Shown here piece by piece: positions 1-7,416 of a stretch of 8,763 nt of DNA (position 1 is its first letter; every line of letters begins with the position of its first letter). The notes beneath the pieces are model-generated. The model was not told where the DNA came from and did not search any database. It saw only the letters and a list, made by a program, of their open reading frames with translations. This stretch comes from CAYZJV01 sp964473245 (GTDB lineage Bacteria > Spirochaetota > Spirochaetia > Sphaerochaetales > Sphaerochaetaceae), in contig CAYYOL010000062.1 in assembly GCA_964473245.1 (NCBI GenBank), forward strand, positions 1 through 8,763, in the 5' to 3' direction. The position numbers and the translations under genes were made by a program.

Positions 1-1
1 C

Positions 2-2326
2 GCCACGACCAGCTATCTGGCAAGTGCGAACGGCATGACAGGGCTCAGCTTCATTCCGATAGAGACCGGGTCCTCGCAACAGCTGCATCTCGCTGTCCGG
101 AATGATTGGCCTGAACTGATTTCGATCATCAACAAAGCCTTGGGTACACTCGATGAGTCGGAGTTAGCCGAAATCTACAACCAATGGATACGTGTCGATC
201 AACGTATCGATTACGGTCCGTTGATCAGGATCGTCGTAGGCTTGGGAATCCTCTTTTCGATCATCCTCGGAGTCTCTGCATACTGGATTATCCGACTTCG
301 TCACGAGATTGCCCAAAAAGAGGAGGCACAGCGGACGACGGAATTGGCTAAGAGGCGTGTGGAGGATAACGACAGAGAGAAAAGTCGCTTCATGGCACGC
401 ATGTCTCACGAAATTCGTACACCATTGAACGGTATCAACGGCATGACCTATCTGCTCGAACAGACCCATCTCGACGCTACGCAGAAGCGCTACTTAGCCA
501 CGATCTCTCAGGCGACACGGAACATGCTCGCGATCATAAACGATATCATCGAATACTCTCGGATCGAGGAACGGAGCGTAACGCTCAAAGAGCTCCCATT
601 CAAGCTCGACGAGGTGGTTCACCATGTGGTCTCCCTGGAGAGTCAGGTCATCGCCATGAAGCAGTTGAAAGTACAACTTGAGTGGGAGGACGATGTTCCT
701 GTCCATGTGGTGGGAGATGCAAATCGTGTGGGACAGATTCTGACGAATCTTATTCACAATGCAGTGAAATTCACAGAACTGGGGACCATTGGGATCCGGA
801 TCTCGTGTGTAGAGTCTGTAGGCATGGCCTGTCGCGTTCGGTTCGAAGTGAGTGATACCGGGATCGGTATGACCGAAGAAGTACAGAGGCAGTTGTTCAA
901 GCCGTTCAGCCAGGCTGATGCGAGTATCGCAAGACGGTATGGAGGTTCAGGGCTGGGGCTCTCCATCGTCAAGAGCCTGGTTGAGGCCATGCATGGGTCG
1001 GTGTCGGTCTCAAGCGTTGAACGACAGGGATCGGTCTTCACGATTGAGTTGCCGTTCAATCTCGATCGGAGCGGTGCCGAAGAAGATGCACAGCGACTTG
1101 CCGACTCGAACATCTCCTCCATGTCCATTCTGGTGCTTGCCAGAAACGAGGAGACCAGAAAAGCCGTAGAGGTGATTCTGCGTCGTATCGGTGCATCGGG
1201 AGACTATATCGGATCGTCTCGACTGGCTTTGCAACTTCTAGATTTCAAGGATACGCGAAACGGACAGCAATACCAGTTGTTGTTCATAGACAGTACCGTG
1301 GATTCGGGAGTTGGAGCCCTGCTGGAATCGATTCAGCGTGGGACCGAGATAGCTTCGAGACCGAAGATCGTAGTCTTTGTCGAACAGAACGACGCATCGG
1401 GAGGGGAGGCTCTGAGAGCGGCCGGTGCAGATCTGGTGCTCCCGAAACCGGTACTTCCTTCGTTGGTGTTCAACAGTCTCCTTGAACTGCTATCGGTGGA
1501 CATGATACCCGATTATGCGACTGAGAAGCGATGCGATTCCGCCTCTCAAACAGAGTCTCCGACCATCCTGGTGGTCGAGGACAATGCGGTGAACCGAACC
1601 GTTGCTCAGCAAGTTCTCGAGAAAAGTGGATTTACCGTGATTCTTGCAGAGAATGGATCTGAGGGGGTGGATCGATTCGTTGAACAACGCGATACCGTTT
1701 CGCTGATTCTTATGGATCTGCACATGGATGTGATGGATGGATTCGAGGCAACGAAACGGATACGGGAGATCGATGGTCGCCTTCCCATATTCGCCCTCAC
1801 TGCCGATGTCGTGGGAGATATCAGGAAGCGGTGTACCGATCACGGGTTCACGCTTCTGGTTGCCAAGCCGTTCGACCCGCCAGAGCTGATTCGCCTGATT
1901 CGAGAGACGCTCGGGGTACATAGTGAGAGCCCAGCTCGTCCTCTCGGGCAGAGTGTTCGGGGGGATAGCGCTGCTCCTAAGGTCTTCGATACCGTCGCCG
2001 GATTGCGACGGGTCGATGGTGATGTCTCGCTTTATCGAAAGATCGTGAGACTCTTCTCCAAGGAGATGGTCGATGATGGTGAGCAGTTGAAAGTACACTT
2101 GTTGCACCGCGACTGGAAGCAGGTTGCCGACACGGCGCATAAGGTAAAGGGTAGTGCTTCGACGATAGGCGCCCAGCGATTGGAGGCGGAGGCTAAAGGA
2201 TTGCAACAGGCCATGAAGAGTCCGGAGACTCTTCGGGAGGACCGCGTGGATGCATTCTTCAGAGAGCTTTCTGCCGTGCAGGAGGAGATATCCCACTTTC
2301 TCGACTTGCCCGAAGGTCACCAATAA
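2..2326 (+). CDS. BvgS/EvgS-type hybrid sensor histidine kinase (5' end missing)
   Basis: The reading frame is open to the left edge, so the start codon lies outside the window; the ATG at 35 is an internal methionine. Numbering from it: residues 1-50 read as the end of a periplasmic solute-binding (SBP type 3) domain, with the typical AVRNDWPEL...INKAL...IYNQW pattern. One membrane helix follows (about 64-85), then a short charged linker with no room for a PAS domain. HisKA has phospho-His125 in SHEIRTP. HATPase has N242 (N box), D274 (DTGIG) and a glycine box at 303-309. A first receiver (about 363-490) keeps D419 and K471 but has N-E-E where the acidic metal-binding pair should be, so it is probably impaired. 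The second receiver is canonical (E515/D516, D561, K611). A C-terminal Hpt carries His702 in AHKVKGS. The family runs an intramolecular His-Asp-His relay in the inner membrane and passes phosphate to a separate response regulator, which is not in this window. The ligand is unknown. The neighbouring uronate gene is only a hint. Confidence 0.93.
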   Translation, partial: ATTSYLASANGMTGLSFIPIETGSSQQLHLAVRNDWPELISIINKALGTLDESELAEIYNQWIRVDQRIDYGPLIRIVVGLGILFSIILGVSAYWIIRLRHEIAQKEEAQRTTELAKRRVEDNDREKSRFMARMSHEIRTPLNGINGMTYLLEQTHLDATQKRYLATISQATRNMLAIINDIIEYSRIEERSVTLKELPFKLDEVVHHVVSLESQVIAMKQLKVQLEWEDDVPVHVVGDANRVGQILTNLIHNAVKFTELGTIGIRISCVESVGMACRVRFEVSDTGIGMTEEVQRQLFKPFSQADASIARRYGGSGLGLSIVKSLVEAMHGSVSVSSVERQGSVFTIELPFNLDRSGAEEDAQRLADSNISSMSILVLARNEETRKAVEVILRRIGASGDYIGSSRLALQLLDFKDTRNGQQYQLLFIDSTVDSGVGALLESIQRGTEIASRPKIVVFVEQNDASGGEALRAAGADLVLPKPVLPSLVFNSLLELLSVDMIPDYATEKRCDSASQTESPTILVVEDNAVNRTVAQQVLEKSGFTVILAENGSEGVDRFVEQRDTVSLILMDLHMDVMDGFEATKRIREIDGRLPIFALTADVVGDIRKRCTDHGFTLLVAKPFDPPELIRLIRETLGVHSESPARPLGQSVRGDSAAPKVFDTVAGLRRVDGDVSLYRKIVRLFSKEMVDDGEQLKVHLLHRDWKQVADTAHKVKGSASTIGAQRLEAEAKGLQQAMKSPETLREDRVDAFFRELSAVQEEISHFLDLPEGHQ

Positions 2327-2395
2327 TCAGGTGTCGTTTCTGGAATAACATGGTATGGTAGTAGACGACAGCAAAACTAGTGGAAAGGAGTTTGC

Positions 2396-3880
2396 ATGAA
2401 GAACTATACACATTTTATTCCCCTGATCGGGGCAAAGGTAGATCCTATCGCATATGGTGTGCACCCGCTTTCGATCAATAAGGTCGGAGGCGGTACTGTT
2501 TTCATGGCCGAGGACAATGGCGAGACGAAGATCGTAGCGGTGGGACCAACGTGGGATTTCTCGGGTGTCGAAGGCTCAGTCGACGGGCAGTCGTATGTCG
2601 TGGCTGAGCTTTCCCATGCGAATGCAGAGGTGCTCCGTTCGCTTTTTCCCTTCACTGCACCGGTACGCGTGCTACATAAGGAGAGAACTGTTGGAGTCGG
2701 TGATCGGTTGGGCATAGCAGCACCTGGACACATTCGGGTATTCGGTGAGTATGATGCCTACCCGATTCTCGCTCAACAATCCATTCGCGAGTTGCATCTT
2801 ACCCAGAGAACCTACGAGGATGTGCTCGATGCCGCAACGTTCGCCGTATTCCGCGATGGGTACAAGAAAGGATTCGGGGCCGATGGTGACCATCTTAAGA
2901 GACCAGAAGAGGTGAAGATGGCTCTCGATCTCGGATACACCATGATAACTCTCGACTGCAGTGAGCATATGCACAATGAGTTCGAGTCCATGGTACTGGC
3001 TGATCTCGAAAATGCCTACATTGCCGAGCCTGCACTCGAAGCGAAGTATGTAGGGAAGACGTTCGAACTGGAAGATGGCCTAACCATCTCCTTCGATGAA
3101 GAGACGTTCAAGCGAATGGTCATGGTCTATCGCGATGTCCTTGATTTCGCTGTATCTATCTATCAACAATTCTTCACCGATGGGACCTACTCGGCCGACT
3201 TTGAGATCTCAATCGACGAGACTACCACACCGACCACGCCTCAGGAGCACTTCTTCGTCTCGAACGAGTTGGTCTCGCGAGGAGTCGAATTCGCAACCCT
3301 CGCTCCCCGATTCTGTGGAGAGTTCCAGAAGGGTGTCGACTATATTGGGGATATCAAGCAGTTCGAGGCAGAGTTGGCTGTGCATACCGCGATTTCCCGC
3401 CACTTCGGGTACAAGATTAGTCTTCACTCCGGTTCGGATAAGTTCATGGTTTTCCCCATGTTCGGTAAATATACCAAGGGGCGGTTCCATGTGAAGACAG
3501 CTGGAACGAACTGGCTCGAAGCTATGAAACTGGTAGCGATGGTGGATCCGAAGCTCTACCGCGAAGTCCACGCTTTCGCTCTCAGCAAGTTCGATGAAGT
3601 GACCAAGTACTACCATGTCAGTACCGATATCACACGCATTCCCGCTCTGGATACCCTCGAAGATGAGCAGTTGGTCAAGCTCTTCGAGCATAACGATGCT
3701 CGACAGCTTATCCATATCACCTACGGCCCGATTCTCTCCACGAAACTGGATACTGGTGAGTATCTGTTCAAGGATAGACTCTATGATTTGTGGCGGCTGC
3801 ACGAGAAGCAGTATAGTGATCTGCTGTTCCGTCATATTGGACATCACCTTCAAGAGTTGTACAGGAACATGCGGGGATAG
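2396..3880 (+). CDS. uxaE: Tagaturonate/fructuronate epimerase (UxaE family)
   Basis: This 494-residue cytoplasmic protein matches my memory of the family founded by Thermotoga maritima TM0440, which interconverts D-tagaturonate and D-fructuronate at C3. That step joins the galacturonate and glucuronate branches before reduction to mannonate and entry to KDG. Recognisable stretches are the N-terminal GAKVDPIAYGVHPLS, the GFGADGDHLK segment, the CSEHMHNEF patch (H191, H193), LHSGSDKF (H344, D348, K349), RFHVKTAGT (H365, K367) and HITYGP (H440). Conserved His/Asp residues like these are plausible metal or sugar-acid ligands, but I assign no catalytic role to any one of them. The length fits the family. 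The start is set by AAAGGAG at 2384-2390, 5 nt before the ATG. The 69-nt gap after the sensor kinase shows no convincing promoter, so read-through from that gene is possible. The stop lies 3 nt before the phosphoesterase start, so the two genes are surely co-transcribed. The reductase, dehydratase and isomerase of the pathway are not in the window. Confidence 0.85.
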   Translation: MKNYTHFIPLIGAKVDPIAYGVHPLSINKVGGGTVFMAEDNGETKIVAVGPTWDFSGVEGSVDGQSYVVAELSHANAEVLRSLFPFTAPVRVLHKERTVGVGDRLGIAAPGHIRVFGEYDAYPILAQQSIRELHLTQRTYEDVLDAATFAVFRDGYKKGFGADGDHLKRPEEVKMALDLGYTMITLDCSEHMHNEFESMVLADLENAYIAEPALEAKYVGKTFELEDGLTISFDEETFKRMVMVYRDVLDFAVSIYQQFFTDGTYSADFEISIDETTTPTTPQEHFFVSNELVSRGVEFATLAPRFCGEFQKGVDYIGDIKQFEAELAVHTAISRHFGYKISLHSGSDKFMVFPMFGKYTKGRFHVKTAGTNWLEAMKLVAMVDPKLYREVHAFALSKFDEVTKYYHVSTDITRIPALDTLEDEQLVKLFEHNDARQLIHITYGPILSTKLDTGEYLFKDRLYDLWRLHEKQYSDLLFRHIGHHLQELYRNMRG

Positions 3881-3883
3881 TGT

Positions 3884-4426
3884 ATGGTATGGGTTGTAGC
3901 GTCGGATCTGCATGGCTCTCTTACCTGGACACAGCGATTGTTCGATGCATGCGAGGCCGAGCAAGCCTCGCATCTGCTACTTCTCGGGGATCTGCTCTAT
4001 CACGGGCCTCGAAACCCGTTGCCGGATGGCTATGATCCGAGCGAGGTTGCAGAGTTGCTGAACCGCAATGCCGAGAGCATCATGGCGATTCGGGGCAATT
4101 GCGATGCAGAGGTGGATTCCATGGTTCTGAACTTTCCCCTCATGGAGTCGGCGTTTCTGATGCTCGACAATCGACGATTCGTGTGCACTCATGGACACAA
4201 GTTCAACGATGAGCAGCTTCCTCCCCTGGGAGCGCATGATGTGCTACTCTTTGGTCATACGCATGTGTATCGACTGGAGAAACGAGATGGTTTTTTCGTG
4301 ATGAACCCAGGCTCTGTATCTCTGCCGAAACTCGATAGGCCTCACACCTATCTGGTGTACCGGGATGGGAGGTGTTCCATCAAGGATTTTGGAGGAGGTC
4401 TTCTGGAATCACTTGAGTTGGAGTGA
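3884..4426 (+). CDS. yfcE: YfcE-type metallophosphoesterase
   Basis: The 180-residue product has the full calcineurin-like phosphodiesterase motif set in order: D8-x-H10 (SDLHG), G35-D36 with H40, the GNCD motif with N72, H103 in THGH, and GHTH with H125 and H127, followed by NPGSVSLPK. These residues build the two-metal centre that hydrolyses phosphodiesters or phosphomonoesters. The length is close to E. coli YfcE, whose physiological substrate is unclear; activity has been seen on artificial phosphodiesters. No signal peptide or membrane segment is visible, so it should be cytoplasmic. The ATG is 3 nt after the uxaE stop and has only a poor ribosome-binding site (GGGGATAG), which points to translational coupling. 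The strong coupling suggests a role linked to uronate metabolism, such as clearing a phosphorylated by-product, but that is inference; YfcE-type genes occur in many unrelated contexts. Confidence 0.88.
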   Translation: MVWVVASDLHGSLTWTQRLFDACEAEQASHLLLLGDLLYHGPRNPLPDGYDPSEVAELLNRNAESIMAIRGNCDAEVDSMVLNFPLMESAFLMLDNRRFVCTHGHKFNDEQLPPLGAHDVLLFGHTHVYRLEKRDGFFVMNPGSVSLPKLDRPHTYLVYRDGRCSIKDFGGGLLESLELE

Positions 4427-4433
4427 GTGTGCC

Positions 4434-4453
4434 AGGTAAGCAAGGTATAGCAA
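4434..4453 (+). repeat. Pair of imperfect adjacent direct repeats after yfcE
   Basis: AGGTAAGCA (4434-4442) is followed at once by AGGTATAGCA (4444-4453), the second copy differing by one inserted T. They begin 8 nt after the yfcE stop and lie upstream of the predicted gntR promoter. They could be a regulator site or chance. The 144-nt gap between yfcE and gntR shows no clear terminator hairpin with a T tract. Confidence 0.3.
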
Positions 4454-4507
4454 TGTAAACTTTATCCTTCAGTCAGGGGGTTGTGACAGAATCCGATATA
4501 CTTGGGC

Positions 4508-4536
4508 TTGATAATAAAAGGTGCTGAGAGTAGTAT
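4508..4536 (+). promoter_or_regulatory. Predicted sigma-70 promoter of the GntR-family gene
   Basis: TTGATA (4508-4513, 5/6 to the -35 consensus) is separated by 17 nt from TAGTAT (4531-4536, 4/6 to the -10 consensus). Transcription would begin near 4543, about 28 nt before the ATG at 4571. A small dyad, ATAT-CGC-ATAT (4541-4551), sits at the expected start site and could be an autoregulatory operator, but it is short and AT-rich. Confidence 0.45.
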
Positions 4537-4570
4537 TGCCATATCGCATATAAGATAAATGGAGATAGTT

Positions 4571-5311
4571 ATGCAACTGAAATATCAGTCTGTCTTTATG
4601 GATATTCAAAATAAGATCCTGTCCGGTTACTGGCCTGAGGATGCAATGATCCCTACGGAGCTCGAACTCTGCAAGAAGCACAATGTAAGTCGTATCACCG
4701 TGAGGCGAGCTTTAGACGATCTGGTACAGATGGGGCTGATTCGAAGAGCCCGGGGAAAGGGTTCGTTCGTATGTAAGACGAAACAGTACTCCGAATACCG
4801 GAATGGACTGGTGAGTCAGGATGGTGTCGAGTATGACACGAAGATATTCAATCGTTTTCTGGAAGATGTGCTGTACGGACCGGAAAGTGAGTTGGCAAGG
4901 AACATGCTCCCACTGTTCAAGCAGAAGGGAGTTGGCGGTTTGGCAAGAATTCGGTTGCTCAGACTGGTCGATGATCATCCCCATGCGGTAATGAGCATAT
5001 TCATGCCAGAGAGTGTCTCCTTGGCGATCGATCGAGAGATGCTGGTCCGTCGCTCCTTTCTCGATGTCTATGAGTTATGTACTGGCAAGAAGATCGTCAC
5101 ACTGCACCGCTCAGTTTCTGCCGTGATACCCGATGATGAACAATGTCTTCTTTTGGGAGCCCGAACCGGGACCGCACATCTGTGGATGAAGAATACTGCC
5201 TGTCTCGAGGATGAGACTCCGGTTGCGATAAACTATGCTCTGTATAATGGCAATCTGTTCGACTTTGCGGTGAGTATCGATCTGAACAACCCGCCAAAGG
5301 TCACCTTGTAG
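4571..5311 (+). CDS. GntR/HutC-family transcriptional regulator (wHTH + UTRA)
   Basis: The 246-residue protein opens with a canonical GntR winged helix (about residues 5-68): IPTELELCKKHNVS, RITVRRALDDLVQMGLI, then the wing RRARGKGSFV. The rest (about 85-240) fits a UTRA ligand-binding domain, with late features such as AINYALYNGNLFDF. In the HutC subfamily this domain binds a small metabolite, often a sugar phosphate or amino-acid derivative, which releases the dimer from DNA. I chose the ATG at 4571 because GGAG (4561-4564) lies 6 nt upstream; the in-frame ATG at 4559 has no ribosome-binding site and overlaps that GGAG. The gene has its own predicted promoter. It lies between the uxaE-yfcE operon and an acyl-CoA synthetase. 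Either could be its target, and the effector cannot be read from the sequence. Confidence 0.92.
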   Translation: MQLKYQSVFMDIQNKILSGYWPEDAMIPTELELCKKHNVSRITVRRALDDLVQMGLIRRARGKGSFVCKTKQYSEYRNGLVSQDGVEYDTKIFNRFLEDVLYGPESELARNMLPLFKQKGVGGLARIRLLRLVDDHPHAVMSIFMPESVSLAIDREMLVRRSFLDVYELCTGKKIVTLHRSVSAVIPDDEQCLLLGARTGTAHLWMKNTACLEDETPVAINYALYNGNLFDFAVSIDLNNPPKVTL

Positions 5312-5350
5312 CTGAGGTTTTTAATTACCCAACGATGCGCGATCAGCGGA

Positions 5351-5389
5351 GTCATCCCTCGTCCTGGGGTGGTGGCACTTTTTATTTTT
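5351..5389 (+). terminator. Possible intrinsic terminator after the GntR gene
   Basis: CATCCC (5353-5358) can pair with GGGGTG (5366-5371) across a 7-nt loop, with one G-U pair. Two more wobble pairs can extend the stem outward to 5351 and 5373. A T-rich run begins at 5379 (CTTTTTATTTTTG). The stem is short, has wobble pairs, and is separated from the T run by five bases, so strength is uncertain. The T run touches the -35 box of the next promoter. Confidence 0.4.
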
Positions 5390-5415
5390 GACAATGCTTT
5401 GTTATGTGTTAATAT
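5388..5415 (+). promoter_or_regulatory. Predicted sigma-70 promoter of the acyl-CoA synthetase gene
   Basis: A perfect TTGACA (5388-5393) is followed after 16 nt by TAATAT (5410-5415, 4/6). TATAGT, 19 nt after the -35, is an alternative -10. Transcription would start near 5422, giving a leader of about 60 nt that contains a hairpin. GACAAT (5390-5395) and its reverse complement ATTGTC (5424-5429) flank the promoter and could be paired half-sites. Confidence 0.6.
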
Positions 5416-5432
5416 AGTCTATGATTGTCGTA

Positions 5433-5452
5433 AGCCGGGCTACCAGCCGGCT
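5433..5452 (+). promoter_or_regulatory. Leader hairpin upstream of the acyl-CoA synthetase
   Basis: AGCCGG (5433-5438) and CCGGCT (5447-5452) form a perfect 6-bp GC-rich stem with an 8-nt loop. A rival fold extends the stem inward by bulging one G. It lies in the predicted 5' UTR, between the promoter and the ribosome-binding site at 5468-5474. There is no T tract, so it is not a terminator. It may stabilise the mRNA or be a protein-binding site. Function is unknown. Confidence 0.4.
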
Positions 5453-5481
5453 ATCGAGGCAATTATGTGAGGAGTTACCAC

Positions 5482-7416
5482 ATGAGAACCATAATACAGA
5501 TGCTACGCGATGGAGCGCAACGGTTTCCAGACCGTGCCTACGTTACCAAGAAGACCGATTCGGGGTGGAAGGCGTACAGTTATTGTGAGGTCGACAACTC
5601 TTCGGATCAGGTCGCAGCCTATCTGTTGGCACACGGAATCGAGAACGAGTCCACCTTCGGCCTGCTTGCCGAGGGGAGACCCGAGTGGGTCATCGCTGAA
5701 CTGGGTGTGATCAAGGCTCGATGCATCTCAGTTCCCCTCTCCATCAAGCTCACAGCCGACGAAATCGCCTTCCGCTTGACGCACAGTGAAGCGAAGGGGA
5801 TCATTGTGAGTTCGAATACCCTCGACACAGTCTGCAAGGCTTTGGATACCATGGATCAAAAGCCCTTCATCTACTATCTCGATACCGTAGACGACCGATT
5901 GGAGAGACAAGCCGACGCTCATGGTTGGACCGAGGGGAAAGACTATCTTGCATGGGATGCCCTGGTGCAGGATGGAGCAGAGATACTTTTGCGTATACCC
6001 CATATCACAGACAAATCCGTAGATGCCATCGAGGAGCACGATACAGTGAATATCTGCTACACCTCGGGTACCACGGGAAATCCTAAGGGGATCATGCTCA
6101 CCCACCTGAACTACTGGGCGAACAGTCACGATGCGGTTCAACTGTTCAAGCTTCCCGATGCGGTATTCGAGACGCTGATAGTGCTCCCTCTCGACCACTC
6201 GTTCGCTCATACCGTAGGCATGTATACGGCGATGCTCCGTGGCATAACACTCCATTTTGTCGATGCCAGAGGGAGTAATGCCGCCATCATCCGGAATTTT
6301 CCGAAGAACCTGGTCGAGGTGAATCCAGTCTTCCTTATGACCGTTCCGGCAATCAGCGGGAATTTCATGAAGAAGATGACACAAGCTATTGCAGAAAAGG
6401 GGCCGTTCGTCGACGGGATTTTCCAGCGTGGTCTCAAGGCGGGAATCAAGCGGAATGGTGATGGTTTTCGCAGGGGTTCTCTCGGTGTCCAGATTGCCAC
6501 GTTCTTCCCCTATGCATTGGCTTCGCTACTGGTCTTTCCGAAGCTCAGGAAGGTCTTCGGTTCGCGTATCAAGTATTGTGTGGGCGGTGGCGCGCTTCTT
6601 GAAGCACGACAACAACACTTCTTCGCGGCGATCGGAGTGCCGGTGTTCCAGGGGTACGGTCTTACTGAGGCTGCTCCCATTATCAGTTCCAACTCCCCTC
6701 AGCGGTATAAGTTCGGTACCTCGGGCATGGTGGCACCGAGTGTCACCTGCAGGATCATGAAGAGCGATACCGAAGAGGCGCAGGTAGGTGAGCGGGGAGA
6801 GATAGTCATCAAGGGTGAGAATGTCATGAAGGGGTACTTCAAGAATCCGAAGGCGACGGCCGAAGTGCTTAGAGAGGAGCAGGGTGAGACATGGCTCTGG
6901 ACGGGAGATCTCGGGTATTACGACGAGGATGGTTTTCTGGTGGTCACCGGTCGAGCAAAGGCGCTGTTGATTGCGAAAGATGGAGAGAAGTACTCTCCGG
7001 AGGAGGTTGAGGAGGTCATGATCAATCATACCGAGATCCTCAACCAGCTGGTGGTGTACAACGATCACCGCGCTTTCACGACAGCTCTGGTGACTCTGCA
7101 GGAGGATCTGGTCAAAAAACTGATTGCGGAGGAGGACTTGAAGACACCGGAGTCCGTACTCCGTAGGTTGAACGATGTGTTTCGTGCCTATGAGCCGATT
7201 GCGCTCAAGAGTATTCCCTCCCAGTGGATTCCGAGTAGGTTCGCTATAATCGAGGCTCCCTTCAGCGAAGCAGATGGTTTGGTCAACTCTACTATGAAGC
7301 TTGTTCGGTACAAGGTGTTCGAGCAGTACAAGAAGCGGATCGATGAGATGTATGGAAGTGAGCAGTTGAACGAGCAGAAGAATCTCGAGGCAATTAAGCG
7401 ACTTTTCTTCGGTTAA
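5482..7416 (+). CDS. Long-chain fatty acyl-CoA synthetase (AMP-forming)
   Basis: The 644-residue protein belongs to the adenylate-forming (ANL) superfamily. It activates a fatty acid with ATP to an acyl-adenylate and then forms the CoA thioester. Visible motifs, numbered from the ATG at 5482: phosphate loop Y193-TSGTTGNPKG (194-203), QGYGLTEAAP (390-399, with E396), TGDLGYYDEDG (474-484, with D476 for ribose binding), R491 in TGRAK, the KDGEKYSPEEVEE hinge region, and a late lysine K606 in STMKLVR at the place of the catalytic C-terminal lysine. Length and motif spacing fit long-chain (FadD/ACSL-like) enzymes better than acetyl-CoA synthetases; chain length cannot be read off. There is no signal peptide, and a hydrophobic patch near 337-350 could aid membrane contact. 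GAGGAG (5469-5474), 7 nt upstream, supports the chosen ATG over the in-frame GTG at 5467. No beta-oxidation genes are nearby, so recycling or import of fatty acids for lipid synthesis is as likely as degradation. Confidence 0.9.
   Translation: MRTIIQMLRDGAQRFPDRAYVTKKTDSGWKAYSYCEVDNSSDQVAAYLLAHGIENESTFGLLAEGRPEWVIAELGVIKARCISVPLSIKLTADEIAFRLTHSEAKGIIVSSNTLDTVCKALDTMDQKPFIYYLDTVDDRLERQADAHGWTEGKDYLAWDALVQDGAEILLRIPHITDKSVDAIEEHDTVNICYTSGTTGNPKGIMLTHLNYWANSHDAVQLFKLPDAVFETLIVLPLDHSFAHTVGMYTAMLRGITLHFVDARGSNAAIIRNFPKNLVEVNPVFLMTVPAISGNFMKKMTQAIAEKGPFVDGIFQRGLKAGIKRNGDGFRRGSLGVQIATFFPYALASLLVFPKLRKVFGSRIKYCVGGGALLEARQQHFFAAIGVPVFQGYGLTEAAPIISSNSPQRYKFGTSGMVAPSVTCRIMKSDTEEAQVGERGEIVIKGENVMKGYFKNPKATAEVLREEQGETWLWTGDLGYYDEDGFLVVTGRAKALLIAKDGEKYSPEEVEEVMINHTEILNQLVVYNDHRAFTTALVTLQEDLVKKLIAEEDLKTPESVLRRLNDVFRAYEPIALKSIPSQWIPSRFAIIEAPFSEADGLVNSTMKLVRYKVFEQYKKRIDEMYGSEQLNEQKNLEAIKRLFFG

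Noticed and set aside
1490..2323. Long antisense open frame (277 codons) opposite the kinase C terminus
   Set aside because: It lies wholly opposite receiver 2 and Hpt, which have clear motifs. Its translation has no recognisable domain and it has no ribosome-binding site that I can see. It is a by-product of codon bias.
2327..2395. Promoter for uxaE based on TGGTATGGT at 2351-2359
   Set aside because: It resembles an extended -10 at only 4/6, and there is no -35 at proper distance, so I did not list it as a feature.
3209..3973. Antisense open frame (254 codons) opposite uxaE and the start of yfcE
   Set aside because: It crosses two well-supported plus-strand genes and its protein looks like reverse-strand noise.
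4559..4570. Upstream ATG start for the GntR-family gene
   Set aside because: No ribosome-binding site precedes it, whereas GGAG is correctly placed for the ATG at 4571.
5374..5390. Sigma-54 promoter suggested by TGGCAC before the acyl-CoA synthetase
   Set aside because: No GC-type -12 element (TTGC) occurs at the required spacing, and a good TTGACA promoter overlaps.
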